DNA from: Xenorhabdus sp014467285
GTDB lineage: Bacteria; Pseudomonadota; Gammaproteobacteria; Enterobacterales; Enterobacteriaceae
NCBI RefSeq assembly: GCF_014467285.1
Contig: NZ_NKHR01000007.1
Location: 1 to 64,000, forward strand
Length of the DNA stretch: 64,000 bases
Reading direction: 5' to 3'
The position numbers were made by a program, and so were the translations under genes. The notes beneath the pieces are model-generated. The model was not told the origin of the DNA and did not search any database. It saw only the letters and a list, made by a program, of their open reading frames with translations. Of the stretch, positions 43,890 through 53,308 are shown in pieces; within the stretch, counting starts at the first letter, position 1, and each line of letters starts with the position of its first letter.

Positions 43890-45067
43890 TGAAAATCGCG
43901 TATATTGATCCTTACCCTGTCCCGGATTATCGGGTTGCATCATTGCAAATTTTGCAGAACGTAGATGCTTTTACTCGTCAGGGCCATAATGTTTACTTGA
44001 TTACCCCAAAAGGCCAAAGTCAGGTTGAGGAGATTCTTGGGAGATCATTACCGCCTGCATCAAAGCTAATCGCCTTGCATAATATACGCAGAAAATGGTA
44101 TTTCCCTTTGAATACTCAGAAGCTGTTTTATATTCAGGTTTCTCGCTGGCTCAAAGAGAATCAGGTTGATGCTGTTTTTACCCGCAATATAAAGATGGCA
44201 AATTACCTGTTGTGTAATCATCCGGGTATTCCTCATTTCTTTGAAAGTCACGAAGTATTTGCTCAGTCATTCAAAGAGTCCCATGATCTGGTCAGTCGTA
44301 GAAACCAGCGTAAATATCAGAAACTGAGAAAAATTGAACAGCAGGTTTATGAATGCTCTACGGCTGTTTTTGTTCTGACTTCACTATTGCGTGAAGATAT
44401 TTATGGGCAATATGGTGTCAAAACGCCTATTGTTGTGGCACCTGATGGCGTTGATATGCTGGCGGTTGAATCGACGAAACAGATGCTTTCTGACAGAGAA
44501 CATAAAACAGGGGCTCCAACTCAGGTGCTTTATTTAGGCAGTTTACATCGCTGGAAGGGAGTTCCTACCGTAATGAAAGCGATGTCTTATCTTGATAATG
44601 TTGCATTGAATATTGCTGGTGGTACTTCTGAACAAATTGAACGATTACGACAAACGGCCGAACAGATTGGCGTAAATGATAAAGTCAATTTCCTTGGTTT
44701 TGTCCAACCTAAAAAACGCTTTCAGGTTATCGCGGATAGTGACATTTGTGTTCTACCACTAACGAAAACCAGTATCGGTAGTCGTTACACTTCCCCTCTC
44801 AAGCTTTTTGAATATATGTCCATGGGTAAACCAGTGGTTATTTCTGACTTCCCTTCTATTCGCGATGCTGTCGATGAAAAAGCAGTAAATTTTGCTGATA
44901 GTGAGAATGCAGAAAGTTTTGCGGAACAAATCCAATGGCTGATTAATAATCCCGCTGAAATGAAAGCAAAAGTTGAGCATTCGCAACGACTGGTTGCGGA
45001 ACGTTTTAACTGGGATCAACGAGCGAAGTTGATTACCAAAGTGATTGCGGAAAAGTTATTTCAGTGA
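43889..45067 (+). CDS. Glycosyltransferase family 4
   Basis: The 392-residue protein starts MKIAYIDPYPVPDYRVASLQ within the stop of the preceding gene; the frame is open back to 43844, inside that gene, but the N-terminal beta strand fixes the start. GT4 features are PHFFESHEVFAQSF, VVAPDGVDMLAVEST, LYLGSLHRWKGVPTVMKAMS and SRYTSPLKLFEYMSMGKPVV. Last gene of the transferase run and convergent with waaL. Confidence 0.85.
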   Translation: MKIAYIDPYPVPDYRVASLQILQNVDAFTRQGHNVYLITPKGQSQVEEILGRSLPPASKLIALHNIRRKWYFPLNTQKLFYIQVSRWLKENQVDAVFTRNIKMANYLLCNHPGIPHFFESHEVFAQSFKESHDLVSRRNQRKYQKLRKIEQQVYECSTAVFVLTSLLREDIYGQYGVKTPIVVAPDGVDMLAVESTKQMLSDREHKTGAPTQVLYLGSLHRWKGVPTVMKAMSYLDNVALNIAGGTSEQIERLRQTAEQIGVNDKVNFLGFVQPKKRFQVIADSDICVLPLTKTSIGSRYTSPLKLFEYMSMGKPVVISDFPSIRDAVDEKAVNFADSENAESFAEQIQWLINNPAEMKAKVEHSQRLVAERFNWDQRAKLITKVIAEKLFQ

Positions 45068-45099
45068 CGACCTAATTGAACTAAGAAACCTATAAAACC

Positions 45100-45127
45100 A
45101 GTCCATACCATTCGTTGTGCATGGACT
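45100..45127. terminator. Possible hairpin between convergent GT4 and waaL
   Basis: agtccat and atggact pair across a 14-base loop in the gap between two converging genes, with T-rich sequence after it on the plus strand. The stem is short, so this is a weak call. Confidence 0.35.
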
Positions 45128-45145
45128 AGTATTTTGTTGATTAAT

Positions 45146-46390
45146 TTATTTTTTTTCGATTGTTTTTTTATTATACAACGCAATCATTAAGCCAAATAAG
45201 ATACCTATCTCATTGATATAGGCGTTTTCAAAAGCGCCCCTGACAATGAACAAGCTCATGAAAGCTGTTAGAAGGATAAGTGCCGCTTGCCGAATGACGC
45301 CACTATGTTGACGAATGATTCGGCTTCCCGTCAGTAGTGCTGAAATTGTCATCACGAATGTCGTTATCAGGCCGAGAATGCCTGCGGAGAACCAAAGAGA
45401 TAAAAAGACATTATGTGGGCCAATTGAATTTCTAAACGTCCAGTCAGGGTAGTCTGCCACTCGGCTATTATAAACTTGATGATAAACTTTATTGCCAAAA
45501 CCATATCCCTTGACGGGGTTTTCCATGATTAGAGACCATGCAGAACCTTGAGTGCCGTTGCTATAGCGATGACTACTGTCTGTTTGGGTGAGTTTATGGA
45601 TCAATAACCGGGTATTTGGGTCAGATGCAGTTACCCAGTGTGTGGCACCAGCCAATAATCCCAAACATATTGCAGCGGTGAGAGTGAGTTTCCACTCTTT
45701 GTTAATTGTGATGATAAATACAGTCGCTGCCACAATGGCAACCCAGGCCCCACGAGAAAGTGTTCCAAGCAGCAAGAATAGACTAATTGCTGAGGCGATA
45801 ATCAAGAGTGACCAACTTAGCAGTGAGTGTTTTTTCCATAACGCCCAACTACATAACAATACAGGGAAATAAAAAATAAACCCGTAGGAAAATTCACGGT
45901 GATTGTAATTTGTAAAGGGTATTTCCCCCGTTGCCTGGTAGTTGATGATGTATTTCACAATGTCTGCCAGCGAAATAGCGATCATCCCGATGATAAATGT
46001 AACCAGAATTATCTTCGCAATACGTTCTTTGCTTTCTTGATACAGCACAATGGGGAAAGTAAAACTGAATAGCAGTAATCCATTTAAGATGGGTTTGTTC
46101 ATTTCTTTGAAACTCAAAGCAGGGTCAATTGAGATTCCAACAGAATAGAACATCGCCAGAACGAACAGTAAAATGGATAAAAATAAATGACCTCGTAGCG
46201 AATTCACTACTTGGCGAAAGTCTTTTACCAAATAGTACAGTGCTGTTATACAGATCAGGATCATAACAAGATTTTTGTATCTTGTGATATCAGGTAGATA
46301 AACAAGAATAATAAACAGCCCAACAATGGATAAGTTCCATAAGGATTTTTTGTTACTAATTGTGGTAAAGCTATTTTTTATATTAAGCAT
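45146..46390 (-). CDS. waaL: O-antigen ligase WaaL
   Basis: The 414-residue polytopic protein has about ten membrane spans and one large periplasmic loop, as in the Wzy_C/WaaL ligases that join undecaprenyl-linked O antigen to the lipid A-core. The conserved arginine lies in LGTLSRGAWVAIVAA and the loop histidine in RNSIGPHNVFLSLWFSAG. I start at 46390 (MLNIKNSFTTISNKKSLWNL); the frame is open to 46498 but the extra residues are not membrane-like. It is divergent from mutM by about 120 bases. Confidence 0.88.
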   Translation of the reverse strand: MLNIKNSFTTISNKKSLWNLSIVGLFIILVYLPDITRYKNLVMILICITALYYLVKDFRQVVNSLRGHLFLSILLFVLAMFYSVGISIDPALSFKEMNKPILNGLLLFSFTFPIVLYQESKERIAKIILVTFIIGMIAISLADIVKYIINYQATGEIPFTNYNHREFSYGFIFYFPVLLCSWALWKKHSLLSWSLLIIASAISLFLLLGTLSRGAWVAIVAATVFIITINKEWKLTLTAAICLGLLAGATHWVTASDPNTRLLIHKLTQTDSSHRYSNGTQGSAWSLIMENPVKGYGFGNKVYHQVYNSRVADYPDWTFRNSIGPHNVFLSLWFSAGILGLITTFVMTISALLTGSRIIRQHSGVIRQAALILLTAFMSLFIVRGAFENAYINEIGILFGLMIALYNKKTIEKK

Positions 46391-46507
46391 AGTGATTAAT
46401 CTATTTTCTCGACTATCCCAATTAAATTTGGCTGCAAATAATACATGAAAACGGTATTGTAAGCTGCTGAGATGTAATGTCGTAGATAATTTATTCAAGG
46501 AGCCGGT

Positions 46508-47329
46508 ATGCCGGAGCTACCAGAGGTGGAAACCAGCCGCAGGGGGATTGAACCTCACTTGGTTGGTAATGTAATCCAATATGCCGAAGTCAGAAATTCA
46601 CGTTTGCGTTGGCCTGTTGCCGAGCAAATCATGAAGCTTTCAGATAAGCCCGTGCTCAGTGTTCAGCGCCGGGCAAAGTACTTATTGCTTGAGCTGCCTG
46701 AAGGCTGGATTATTATTCATCTGGGTATGTCGGGCAGTTTACGTATTTTGTTGGATGAACTTCCGCCGGAAAAACATGATCATGTCGATTTGATTATGGC
46801 TGATGGCAAAATTCTCCGTTATACCGATCCCCGGCGTTTTGGTGCATGGTTGTGGAGTGACAATCTAAACACGTGTTCTGTACTGGCTCATTTAGGCCCT
46901 GAGCCTCTTTCTGATTTGTTTAATGGTGAATACCTTTATTCTCTTTCCCGTAACAAAAAGACAGCTATCAAACCTTGGCTAATGGATAACAAAGTTGTTG
47001 TTGGTGTTGGAAATATTTATGCCAATGAAGCGTTGTTTGTTGCACGTATCTTGCCTGAACGTCCCGTAAATTCACTGACGCAGCAAGAGGCCTATTTATT
47101 GGCCGATATCATTAAACAAATCTTGCAACGTTCGATAGAACAAGGCGGAACGACGTTGAAAGATTTTCTGCAATCTGATGGCAAACCGGGATATTTTGCT
47201 CAGGAATTGTTTGTTTACGGCAAGAAAGGCGAACTTTGCCCGCGCTGTGGTGGAGAAAGTGGTGAGAAAATTGAAAGCATAAAATTGGGGCAACGCAGTA
47301 CGTTTTTCTGTCGCCAATGCCAGCATTAA
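46508..47329 (+). CDS. mutM: Formamidopyrimidine-DNA glycosylase
   Basis: MutM (Fpg) removes 8-oxoguanine and formamidopyrimidines and nicks the abasic site. The catalytic Pro after Met1 and the Glu are in MPELPEVETSRRGIEPHLVG; the key lysine lies in QRRAKYLLLEL; the C-terminal zinc finger is CPRCGGESGEK…FFCRQCQH. 273 residues. An aaggag site precedes the ATG. In E. coli mutM is convergent with coaD; here it is 19 kb away and followed by IS982 remnant B. Confidence 0.96.
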   Translation: MPELPEVETSRRGIEPHLVGNVIQYAEVRNSRLRWPVAEQIMKLSDKPVLSVQRRAKYLLLELPEGWIIIHLGMSGSLRILLDELPPEKHDHVDLIMADGKILRYTDPRRFGAWLWSDNLNTCSVLAHLGPEPLSDLFNGEYLYSLSRNKKTAIKPWLMDNKVVVGVGNIYANEALFVARILPERPVNSLTQQEAYLLADIIKQILQRSIEQGGTTLKDFLQSDGKPGYFAQELFVYGKKGELCPRCGGESGEKIESIKLGQRSTFFCRQCQH

Positions 47330-47378
47330 AGCGGCTTGGGGGCTAAAAAAGATGCCCTCCGGCATGATGATATTACTT

Positions 47379-48033
47379 AACCTGAGAGTCATTTTAAGAA
47401 GAGAACTAAAGTGCCTGAGGCACGATCAAAGTTTTTGCTAAAGAAAACGAAATCGTGGAGATCCTCAGGCATGTATAATTTAGAAGAACGTTGCTGCTGC
47501 GGCGATGACTTTTGCCAAAAATTTATCCCTCTCTGGTATCAACAGCTCATTGAAAGCGGATTACTCAAACGGCGCCGTGAAGCTTCCCTTTCTCTCAGTG
47601 AAATCATGACGATCCTCATTTAATTCCATATGAGCCATTATCGTGATTTTAAAACGTTTTATATTGAACACGTAAAACAATACTTTACGGCCGATTTTCC
47701 CGGTTCAGTCAGCTATACCCGAATGCTAACCTTGAAGAAAAGGGCACTGATTCCTTTATGCGCTTTTCTTTCATCACATAAGATTAAAACTCAGGGGATC
47801 GCTTTTATTGATTCCACCAAAATTGCCGTTTGTCACAACCTTCGTATTCCCCACCATCGGGTATTTCAGGGGGTTGCACAACCGGGGGCGTCCATATATG
47901 GTTTTATAGTTTTAAACTTCATCTGGTTATCAATGATTGCGGTGAACTTTTGGCCGTAAAATTAACGGCAGGAAATAAGGATGATCGTCACCCTGTCAAA
48001 GCGCTGGCAAAAGGGTTAACAGGATATTTATAG
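47379..48033 (+). mobile_element. IS982-family remnant B
   Basis: The left end (aacctgagagtcattttaag) matches that of remnant A. The transposase starts at 47471 (MYNLEERCCCGDDFCQ) and reads LIESGLLKRRREASLSLSEI, HYRDFKTFYIEHVKQYFTAD, then GIAFIDSTKIAVCHNLRIPH and, in another frame, FKLHLVINDCGELLAVKLTA. A TAA after MTILI at about 47621, a frameshift near 47880 and the lack of the C-terminal third show that it is dead. It has the same orientation as remnant A. Confidence 0.85.
47413..47470 (+). repeat. Hairpin ahead of IS982 remnant B transposase
   Basis: gcctgagg-cacgat pairs with atcgtg and cctcaggc exactly as in remnant A, ending at the transposase ATG. Confidence 0.6.
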
Positions 48034-48248
48034 GATGATAAAACATGTTCTCTGACCAATCGCTCACATTGGCCTAATTGGCCCAAAACCATGGATCTCA
48101 TTTCATTAGCACCATCCAAATGTAATCTGTTGATGGTCTTTGAGTGATCAACAGATTTAGCATCCTAAATGCTCTACTATTTTTCTGTGTGTCTATGAGA
48201 TAAATATACGCCTCTAATCAATTACCAACACTACAGTTTTACTTTCTT
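48034..48248. other. Spacer between IS982 remnant and McrC-like gene
   Basis: No gene was found here. The segment lies downstream of the McrC-like gene (minus strand); I see no strong terminator in it. Confidence 0.4.
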
Positions 48249-50795
48249 TCACGCTAATGCTTCTCCGTACACCGTGTCCAACTCACCGAACTGCTGCACA
48301 TTTTCCAGACGAGTTAGAGTGGTGAGTTTCATTGAGTTTTTAATTGGCCGATGAGGTACACAAGTAACCCTGCCTTTCAACATCAATGGCTTACCTAACT
48401 CAAACAAATAATAAAGCTCGTCAGAAATAGATGCCTTGCCCGCTTGCTCTCCCGTAATAGCATATCTTGGTACCAGTACCACTGTTTTCACTGGCCAGAG
48501 TTTATCGATTTGCTTACTACCAGAGTTTTGTTCAGGCGTTGCAGCCAACGCTAAGTAGCGGATTTCACTGGCGACATGCAACTTGTATTTGGTTAAAAAA
48601 GTCTTCTGCGGCAGGTGATACCAATTGGCTGTGCCGCTCTCAAAAGCAGAAAAATATGCAGAGTCGCGCCCCTTTTGGCCTGCCAGCGCAACCGTCAACG
48701 TCAAATCTGGATACAATACTTGCTTCATGCCGTAGTAAGGAATACGAGCAGCTTCTTGCACGTAAAGTCGCTCTTCCAACGTGTTGATGTTGTAGGATGC
48801 AGTGTGGTTTTTATTCTCCCCCACTTGCTTGCGTAAAAAGTCTAATAACCAAAAGTTGCCATTATTACTTGAATGGCAACTTGAACTACCTTCTTCTGTC
48901 ACGCTAGCGCTAGGTAGCAACGCAAAAGCTCCGATACCTATTTCGTTAATGGCATCGCGGTAAGGGTTTTCAGTGTTTTCTTGATCAAAATAGCCAGGGT
49001 ACAACGCAAAAGCACCAAACACAGGGCGGCTTTTATGTTGGCTTAATGATTGTCTATCTTGAGTGATACGGATCAACGCATCGCGATAACGGTGCATTTG
49101 ATTGATCGCATCATCGGGGACACCGTCTTCTATTCGATAAGGAAGCTTATTTTGGTCTTCTGAAGTACTCGTTTCCCATTGTTTAAGCTCTTTACTCGCA
49201 GGGTTACCTAAATATGAGTTATTGTGGTCTGTCTTAATTGGGTTTAAACGGTATTTTGCATCGAACAACCAAACGATCCTCTTGTCATTCGGAAAGACAA
49301 TTTCTAAAACAATATCGGGTTTATGAGTCAGCAAAAAAGTGCGAATCTCAGTAGTAGTTCGTGCAAACGCTCTTTCATGATATAGGTTCACGCGAATACC
49401 ATCGTTTCGATTAAACTCAAAAGCTCCTTTGTCAGCATTTATGAGTTTGTGACCCCAATAGGGATCTTCATTGAGTTTTGCTTTGCGATTTTTTTGTAGC
49501 TTAAAGCCCAACTCCTTCTCAAGGATAGTCTTAAACTGAAGAAAGCACCAAACCTCGTAGATTTCCGCTACCGACTTCATTGACACACTGGACTGATTGG
49601 CAAACACATCCAAGTAAAACTTTAACTCTTGCCAAACTCTGTAAACGGCGCTGTAACCCGTTTTTTGCTGCAAGACTAGGGATTCACGACTAAGCCCTAC
49701 ATAACAGCCTACTTCCTTTAGGAAACTCTGTCCGAGGATTTTCTGCAACGGCTGCTGCCAGTTGTGCAATTCGTCCAAGAATACATCGGATAAGCGCTGC
49801 TTATCTGGCGTTTGGTTGCTTTGCCTGAGTTTATTTTCAAATCCAGCCAGATGCTTTTTACACGTAGAAACCACCATTTTGATAAAGCGGTTTTCTGGAG
49901 TGTCTACGCTCAGTTGCTTCTTCTCAACTCGATAGCGTTTGTCATAATGCCCACTGGTAAGATCTTCTTTCACCTTTGTACCAAGCTGGTATGGCAACCG
50001 ACCTTTTAAACGCTCCGCCTTGGTATAAGACACATGCGGCTGCAAGCGGCTATGCGGAGCCTGTGTGATCACTTTGAGCCCTTGTTCAAAGCGTTTTCGT
50101 AGATGACCAAAACTGGCTAACCACAGCAGTGGGAAATGCCCACGTTGTTGGCTTCTAGCGGTATCCTGCTCGGTTTTCTCCACCAAACTAAAACGCCAAA
50201 GTGGAAATTCTTCGTCAATGGACTGATACATGGCAGGTAAATCCCGATGTAAATCCATTTTGGTCGGGAGCACTTCAAAAGAAATGTGGCTTTTAATGGC
50301 TTGCCTTGCTACCACATACTCAAGCGGAAGGCGCATCCAACCAACATCATTACCCGTATTGATGGTGCCTGTTAAGCGAGCAAATATCGAGTGGCGCGCT
50401 TTGACAAAGCGAAACCCCTCATTGATTAAGCGGTTTCTGTGCGTCAACCGAGCTTCTTCAACAGGTTCAAAAAACACCCATTCAAACTGATACTGCACAT
50501 TTTCAAAAAAGAGCGATTCATCCAGTATAAGTTCTGCTGTCGGTTCAGTCAGTGCAGCATTTTCCCCCTTTATGCTAGCTTCGAAAATGGACACCTCGGT
50601 TATCAGTAAAGGAGGGGAAAAACGGATAATAGGCAGTCTATTTTGCTCGTCAATCGCTTGCCTCTGCTCAACTTGCGTCTGTTTTGATGCACGCTTTAAC
50701 AAAGTTGCCTGATAAACTTGCTGACGTTTGGCAATGTCGTTACACCAAATCGAAAATTCAAACTGAGCGGTTTGCACACGGAGTAATTCTGGCAT
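48249..50795 (-). CDS. McrC-like DUF2357 protein with PD-(D/E)xK nuclease
   Basis: The 848-residue protein has a long N-terminal part of the DUF2357 type (FRFVKARHSIFARLTGTINT, LPYQLGTKVKEDLTSGHYDK, RYRVEKKQLSVDTPENRFIK) and a McrC-like nuclease core with VAEIYEVWCFLQFKTILEKE, then KPDIVLEIVF and WLFDAKYRL. The last two supply the D…DxK catalytic residues. It is much longer than E. coli McrC (348 residues). It is 27 bases downstream of a McrB-like motor gene, so the pair should form a motor-nuclease complex cutting modified or foreign DNA. The substrate is unknown. Confidence 0.8.
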   Translation of the reverse strand: MPELLRVQTAQFEFSIWCNDIAKRQQVYQATLLKRASKQTQVEQRQAIDEQNRLPIIRFSPPLLITEVSIFEASIKGENAALTEPTAELILDESLFFENVQYQFEWVFFEPVEEARLTHRNRLINEGFRFVKARHSIFARLTGTINTGNDVGWMRLPLEYVVARQAIKSHISFEVLPTKMDLHRDLPAMYQSIDEEFPLWRFSLVEKTEQDTARSQQRGHFPLLWLASFGHLRKRFEQGLKVITQAPHSRLQPHVSYTKAERLKGRLPYQLGTKVKEDLTSGHYDKRYRVEKKQLSVDTPENRFIKMVVSTCKKHLAGFENKLRQSNQTPDKQRLSDVFLDELHNWQQPLQKILGQSFLKEVGCYVGLSRESLVLQQKTGYSAVYRVWQELKFYLDVFANQSSVSMKSVAEIYEVWCFLQFKTILEKELGFKLQKNRKAKLNEDPYWGHKLINADKGAFEFNRNDGIRVNLYHERAFARTTTEIRTFLLTHKPDIVLEIVFPNDKRIVWLFDAKYRLNPIKTDHNNSYLGNPASKELKQWETSTSEDQNKLPYRIEDGVPDDAINQMHRYRDALIRITQDRQSLSQHKSRPVFGAFALYPGYFDQENTENPYRDAINEIGIGAFALLPSASVTEEGSSSCHSSNNGNFWLLDFLRKQVGENKNHTASYNINTLEERLYVQEAARIPYYGMKQVLYPDLTLTVALAGQKGRDSAYFSAFESGTANWYHLPQKTFLTKYKLHVASEIRYLALAATPEQNSGSKQIDKLWPVKTVVLVPRYAITGEQAGKASISDELYYLFELGKPLMLKGRVTCVPHRPIKNSMKLTTLTRLENVQQFGELDTVYGEALA

Positions 50796-50822
50796 CCCCG
50801 AGCCTCCTTCATGAATGCGGCA

Positions 50823-52742
50823 TTAAGGCCAGAAACTGGTGAAACCAGAATTTTCTAAACGCTTTTGCATCCAATCGAGCTTTTCTTTGCTGCGACAGGC
50901 AATGCGTATCACCTGATCATCACCCTCTTTATATTCTCGGTACAGATCAGGACGTGCAGTTGGGGAATCACCTAGCTCATTCCAGAACTCAGCAAACTCC
51001 GTGGCTAATAATTGTTCTAATTGTTTAAGCAGTGATTGGTCTGTGCTATTGATCACCAGCTTATCGCTATCACCTTCAATACGCGGCAATACCTTACACA
51101 TTAAAAAGTCATCCCAGGCTGCTTTTAGTTCAATATCGTCTTGCGGATTTTGGCTGACCACCGCCAACAGTAACTCGTTCAGCGCCCGATAGGCCAACAT
51201 AAATGGCGTGTTATCCAACACCTGGTTCACCGCCTTTAAAAAACCAATACTTTTTTTGCCATCACTGTCTATGGCAGGTAAATCCTCAAGCCGTGCGTGG
51301 GACCAAATCGGGTAACTCAGAGTTTTATTTTGAGTATTCGAGGTAAAAAAGTGATCAAAATCGTTAGGGAAGAATTCACCAAAATCAAAACTCAGTGCAC
51401 GGTCGATCACCTTGCGGGAGAAGCCATGAGTGGTTTCATCCATATTCACCGTTCCAGCAACGATGAGGTTAAACGGAATTGCTATACCGTGATGTAAGAA
51501 GTATTGCCAAATATCACGCTCTAAATCATTGGATAAGTCTAAATCTAAATCCGCTGCAAGCTGCTCGATTGAGTTTTCTTTCCCACCCTTGGCCTCACTT
51601 TCAAGAGCCTGAAATATTTCGCCTTTGATCAGAGGCTCACACTCATAAACATAATCGAGTCCAGTCTCCTGTAGTTTTTTAGGATCATTCCAACTTCGAG
51701 TTTCAAGGATAGAAAGATAATCCGAAAAATACTGCTCTACCGGAGCTAAATTCATTTCATCAAGACACAACCAATATGGCCGGATGTATTCCAATGATCT
51801 TCCATGCCAGTCGTACGGCACCCCTGTAGTATCAAATGTAATCAATTCGATAATTTCTTTCCAAGCTCTAACGATAAACCGCAATACATCGGTCGCAATA
51901 TAACGTGGCTGAGAACCCAAACGAGAAACATAACCCAGCAAATCGCTCGGTTCATGCCAATCTGGGCGGACTGAAATTAAACAATAAGTATCATTAAGGT
52001 TACCTGTTGCTTGGGCTTGCTCTCGAATAAAGCGGGTTTTACCCGTACCAGAAATGCCGGCTAAAAGGAGGAAGGGTTTTGAGAGAGACGTTGAAGCTAC
52101 ATGTGGCATTTTTTTCATCTCCTTGGGCGAAGGATATGGCTTTGCTTCACCTAGCTCTTTCTTAATATCAATAAATTCAATTTGTTTATAATATGCCAAT
52201 AGTTCTAACAGATCTTGCTTCAGAATTAGGTCATCTGGAATATTATTTGCCTCATAATATTTCGCAGATATGTTGGGCTTTTCGTATGACTTACCAAGCG
52301 CAGTGTCCGCATTTAAGTCAATTTCTTGAATTCCCCATTGCTTCAACTCGGGGAGTTGTTCGAGTAAGATTCTTTTAATCTTTTGGGATCTTTCTTCCGC
52401 ACCTTTTTTTGTCAAATTTTTTGTCGGAATTGTTGTTCCTTGGTTTAAGGATAGATAACAACCTGAACCGTCTGCTTTAAACAAATACACAGGGTAAATT
52501 CCATCCTGTGTCGTTGTTGTGATTTTAGGATTGAGAATTGAAAGCCAAGGAATATTAGCCCAATTGCCTGTACCAACGCTGGCTTTCACTTCAAAAGACG
52601 GCTCAAAAGCCTTAACTAATCTCTCTATTTCCTCTTTAAAATCTTGTCTGAACAGATTCGCTGTTGGATGGCCTGTAAACTGTTCTTGGGTAGCTTGAAC
52701 CCACCCACTTATGAATTTTTCTATTTTTTCTTTCAGGTTCAT
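50823..52742 (-). CDS. McrB-like AAA+ GTPase with DUF3578 N-terminal domain
   Basis: The 639-residue protein has an N-terminal MrcB_N/DUF3578 domain (KASVGTGNWANIPWLSILNP, DGIYPVYLFKADGSGCYLSL, NQGTT), likely the specificity domain. The C-terminal AAA+ motor has Walker A LLLAGISGTGKTRFIREQA, Walker B WLCLDEMNLAPVEQYFSDYL and the McrB-type NxxD-like signature GTVNMDETTHGFSRKVIDRA. McrB proteins hydrolyse GTP and drive the McrC nuclease. First gene of the pair; it starts MNLKEKIEKF at 52742. The codon usage and setting next to an IS remnant indicate an acquired defence module. Confidence 0.85.
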   Translation of the reverse strand: MNLKEKIEKFISGWVQATQEQFTGHPTANLFRQDFKEEIERLVKAFEPSFEVKASVGTGNWANIPWLSILNPKITTTTQDGIYPVYLFKADGSGCYLSLNQGTTIPTKNLTKKGAEERSQKIKRILLEQLPELKQWGIQEIDLNADTALGKSYEKPNISAKYYEANNIPDDLILKQDLLELLAYYKQIEFIDIKKELGEAKPYPSPKEMKKMPHVASTSLSKPFLLLAGISGTGKTRFIREQAQATGNLNDTYCLISVRPDWHEPSDLLGYVSRLGSQPRYIATDVLRFIVRAWKEIIELITFDTTGVPYDWHGRSLEYIRPYWLCLDEMNLAPVEQYFSDYLSILETRSWNDPKKLQETGLDYVYECEPLIKGEIFQALESEAKGGKENSIEQLAADLDLDLSNDLERDIWQYFLHHGIAIPFNLIVAGTVNMDETTHGFSRKVIDRALSFDFGEFFPNDFDHFFTSNTQNKTLSYPIWSHARLEDLPAIDSDGKKSIGFLKAVNQVLDNTPFMLAYRALNELLLAVVSQNPQDDIELKAAWDDFLMCKVLPRIEGDSDKLVINSTDQSLLKQLEQLLATEFAEFWNELGDSPTARPDLYREYKEGDDQVIRIACRSKEKLDWMQKRLENSGFTSFWP

Positions 52743-53173
52743 CCTAATCCCTTAAACCAAGACTAAAAATTTGCTGTATTCGAGGCTAAAAAACTTACTT
52801 CTATTGTCTGTCGCTATACCGAACTCTACGATTCCAGCCAAGCTCATGCTTTTTAATGCCCGCGATACATTATACACAAGCAATGCTCTAGCAGCATTGA
52901 GCCAAGTGAACTTGTACTATTCCGACACTAAGCCGTACATGCAAAATACACTAGCGGTTTAGTTATCCAGTAGGTACACACTCTGTTTTATATTGGAAAT
53001 GCACAATGCCAAAGCTCATAGATTAGCCAATAAATGCTGTTTCCGTCACCAATCAAGCAAAAATAGTTAGAAAAACTGAACAATTATCTATAAAGTGCCA
53101 TCCGTAATTTAAGGCGTTTTGCATCTCGGTATGAAGATCTTACGATACGAATTCACTACAGGATAACCTATAT
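52743..53173. other. Intergenic region upstream of the McrB-like gene and cml leader
   Basis: About 430 bases with no gene that I can support; a 63-codon plus-strand frame at 52771-52962 has no ribosome-binding site and no recognisable content. The region must contain the divergent promoters of the McrBC-like operon and the cml leader. Confidence 0.4.
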
Positions 53174-53209
53174 ATGAGTACTCTCAAAGAGCACACAACA
53201 GAGAGATAA
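53174..53209 (+). CDS. Leader peptide of the chloramphenicol exporter gene
   Basis: An 11-codon frame (MSTLKEHTTER, then TAA) with an aggataa site upstream lies 100 bases before the exporter gene. The well-known cmlA gene has an inducible leader peptide beginning MSTSK that controls translation by ribosome stalling in the presence of chloramphenicol. The shared MST-x-K start, the equal position and the hairpins that follow support the same role here. Confidence 0.75.
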   Translation: MSTLKEHTTER

Positions 53210-53210
53210 G

Positions 53211-53280
53211 CCGCAGCAACCCTAGTTTTTTCGGTTGTTGCGGCGTCCTCAAGAACCTCTCAATTCTATGAGCACGCCGC
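53211..53280 (+). promoter_or_regulatory. Attenuator-like hairpins between leader and cml gene
   Basis: Stem 1 pairs ccgcagcaacc (53211-53221) with ggttgttgcgg (53233-53243): 11 bp with one G-T pair, starting two bases after the leader stop. An alternative stem pairs gcggcgt (53240-53246) with acgccgc (53274-53280). The two share 53240-53243 and so exclude each other. The ribosome-binding site of the exporter (taggaga, 53295-53301) lies shortly after. This fits translational attenuation; the exact switch is inference. Confidence 0.65.
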
Positions 53281-53308
53281 CAGTTCCTTAACTTTAGGAG
53301 ATGGATTC

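Noticed and set aside
27556..48033. Composite transposon formed by the two IS982 remnants
   Set aside because: The intervening 20 kb is mainly essential core genome, both IS copies are dead and lack their right ends; an inverted chromosomal block is the better description.
52771..52962. 63-codon plus-strand open frame upstream of the cml leader
   Set aside because: No ribosome-binding site, no recognisable motif, and AT-rich intergenic setting.
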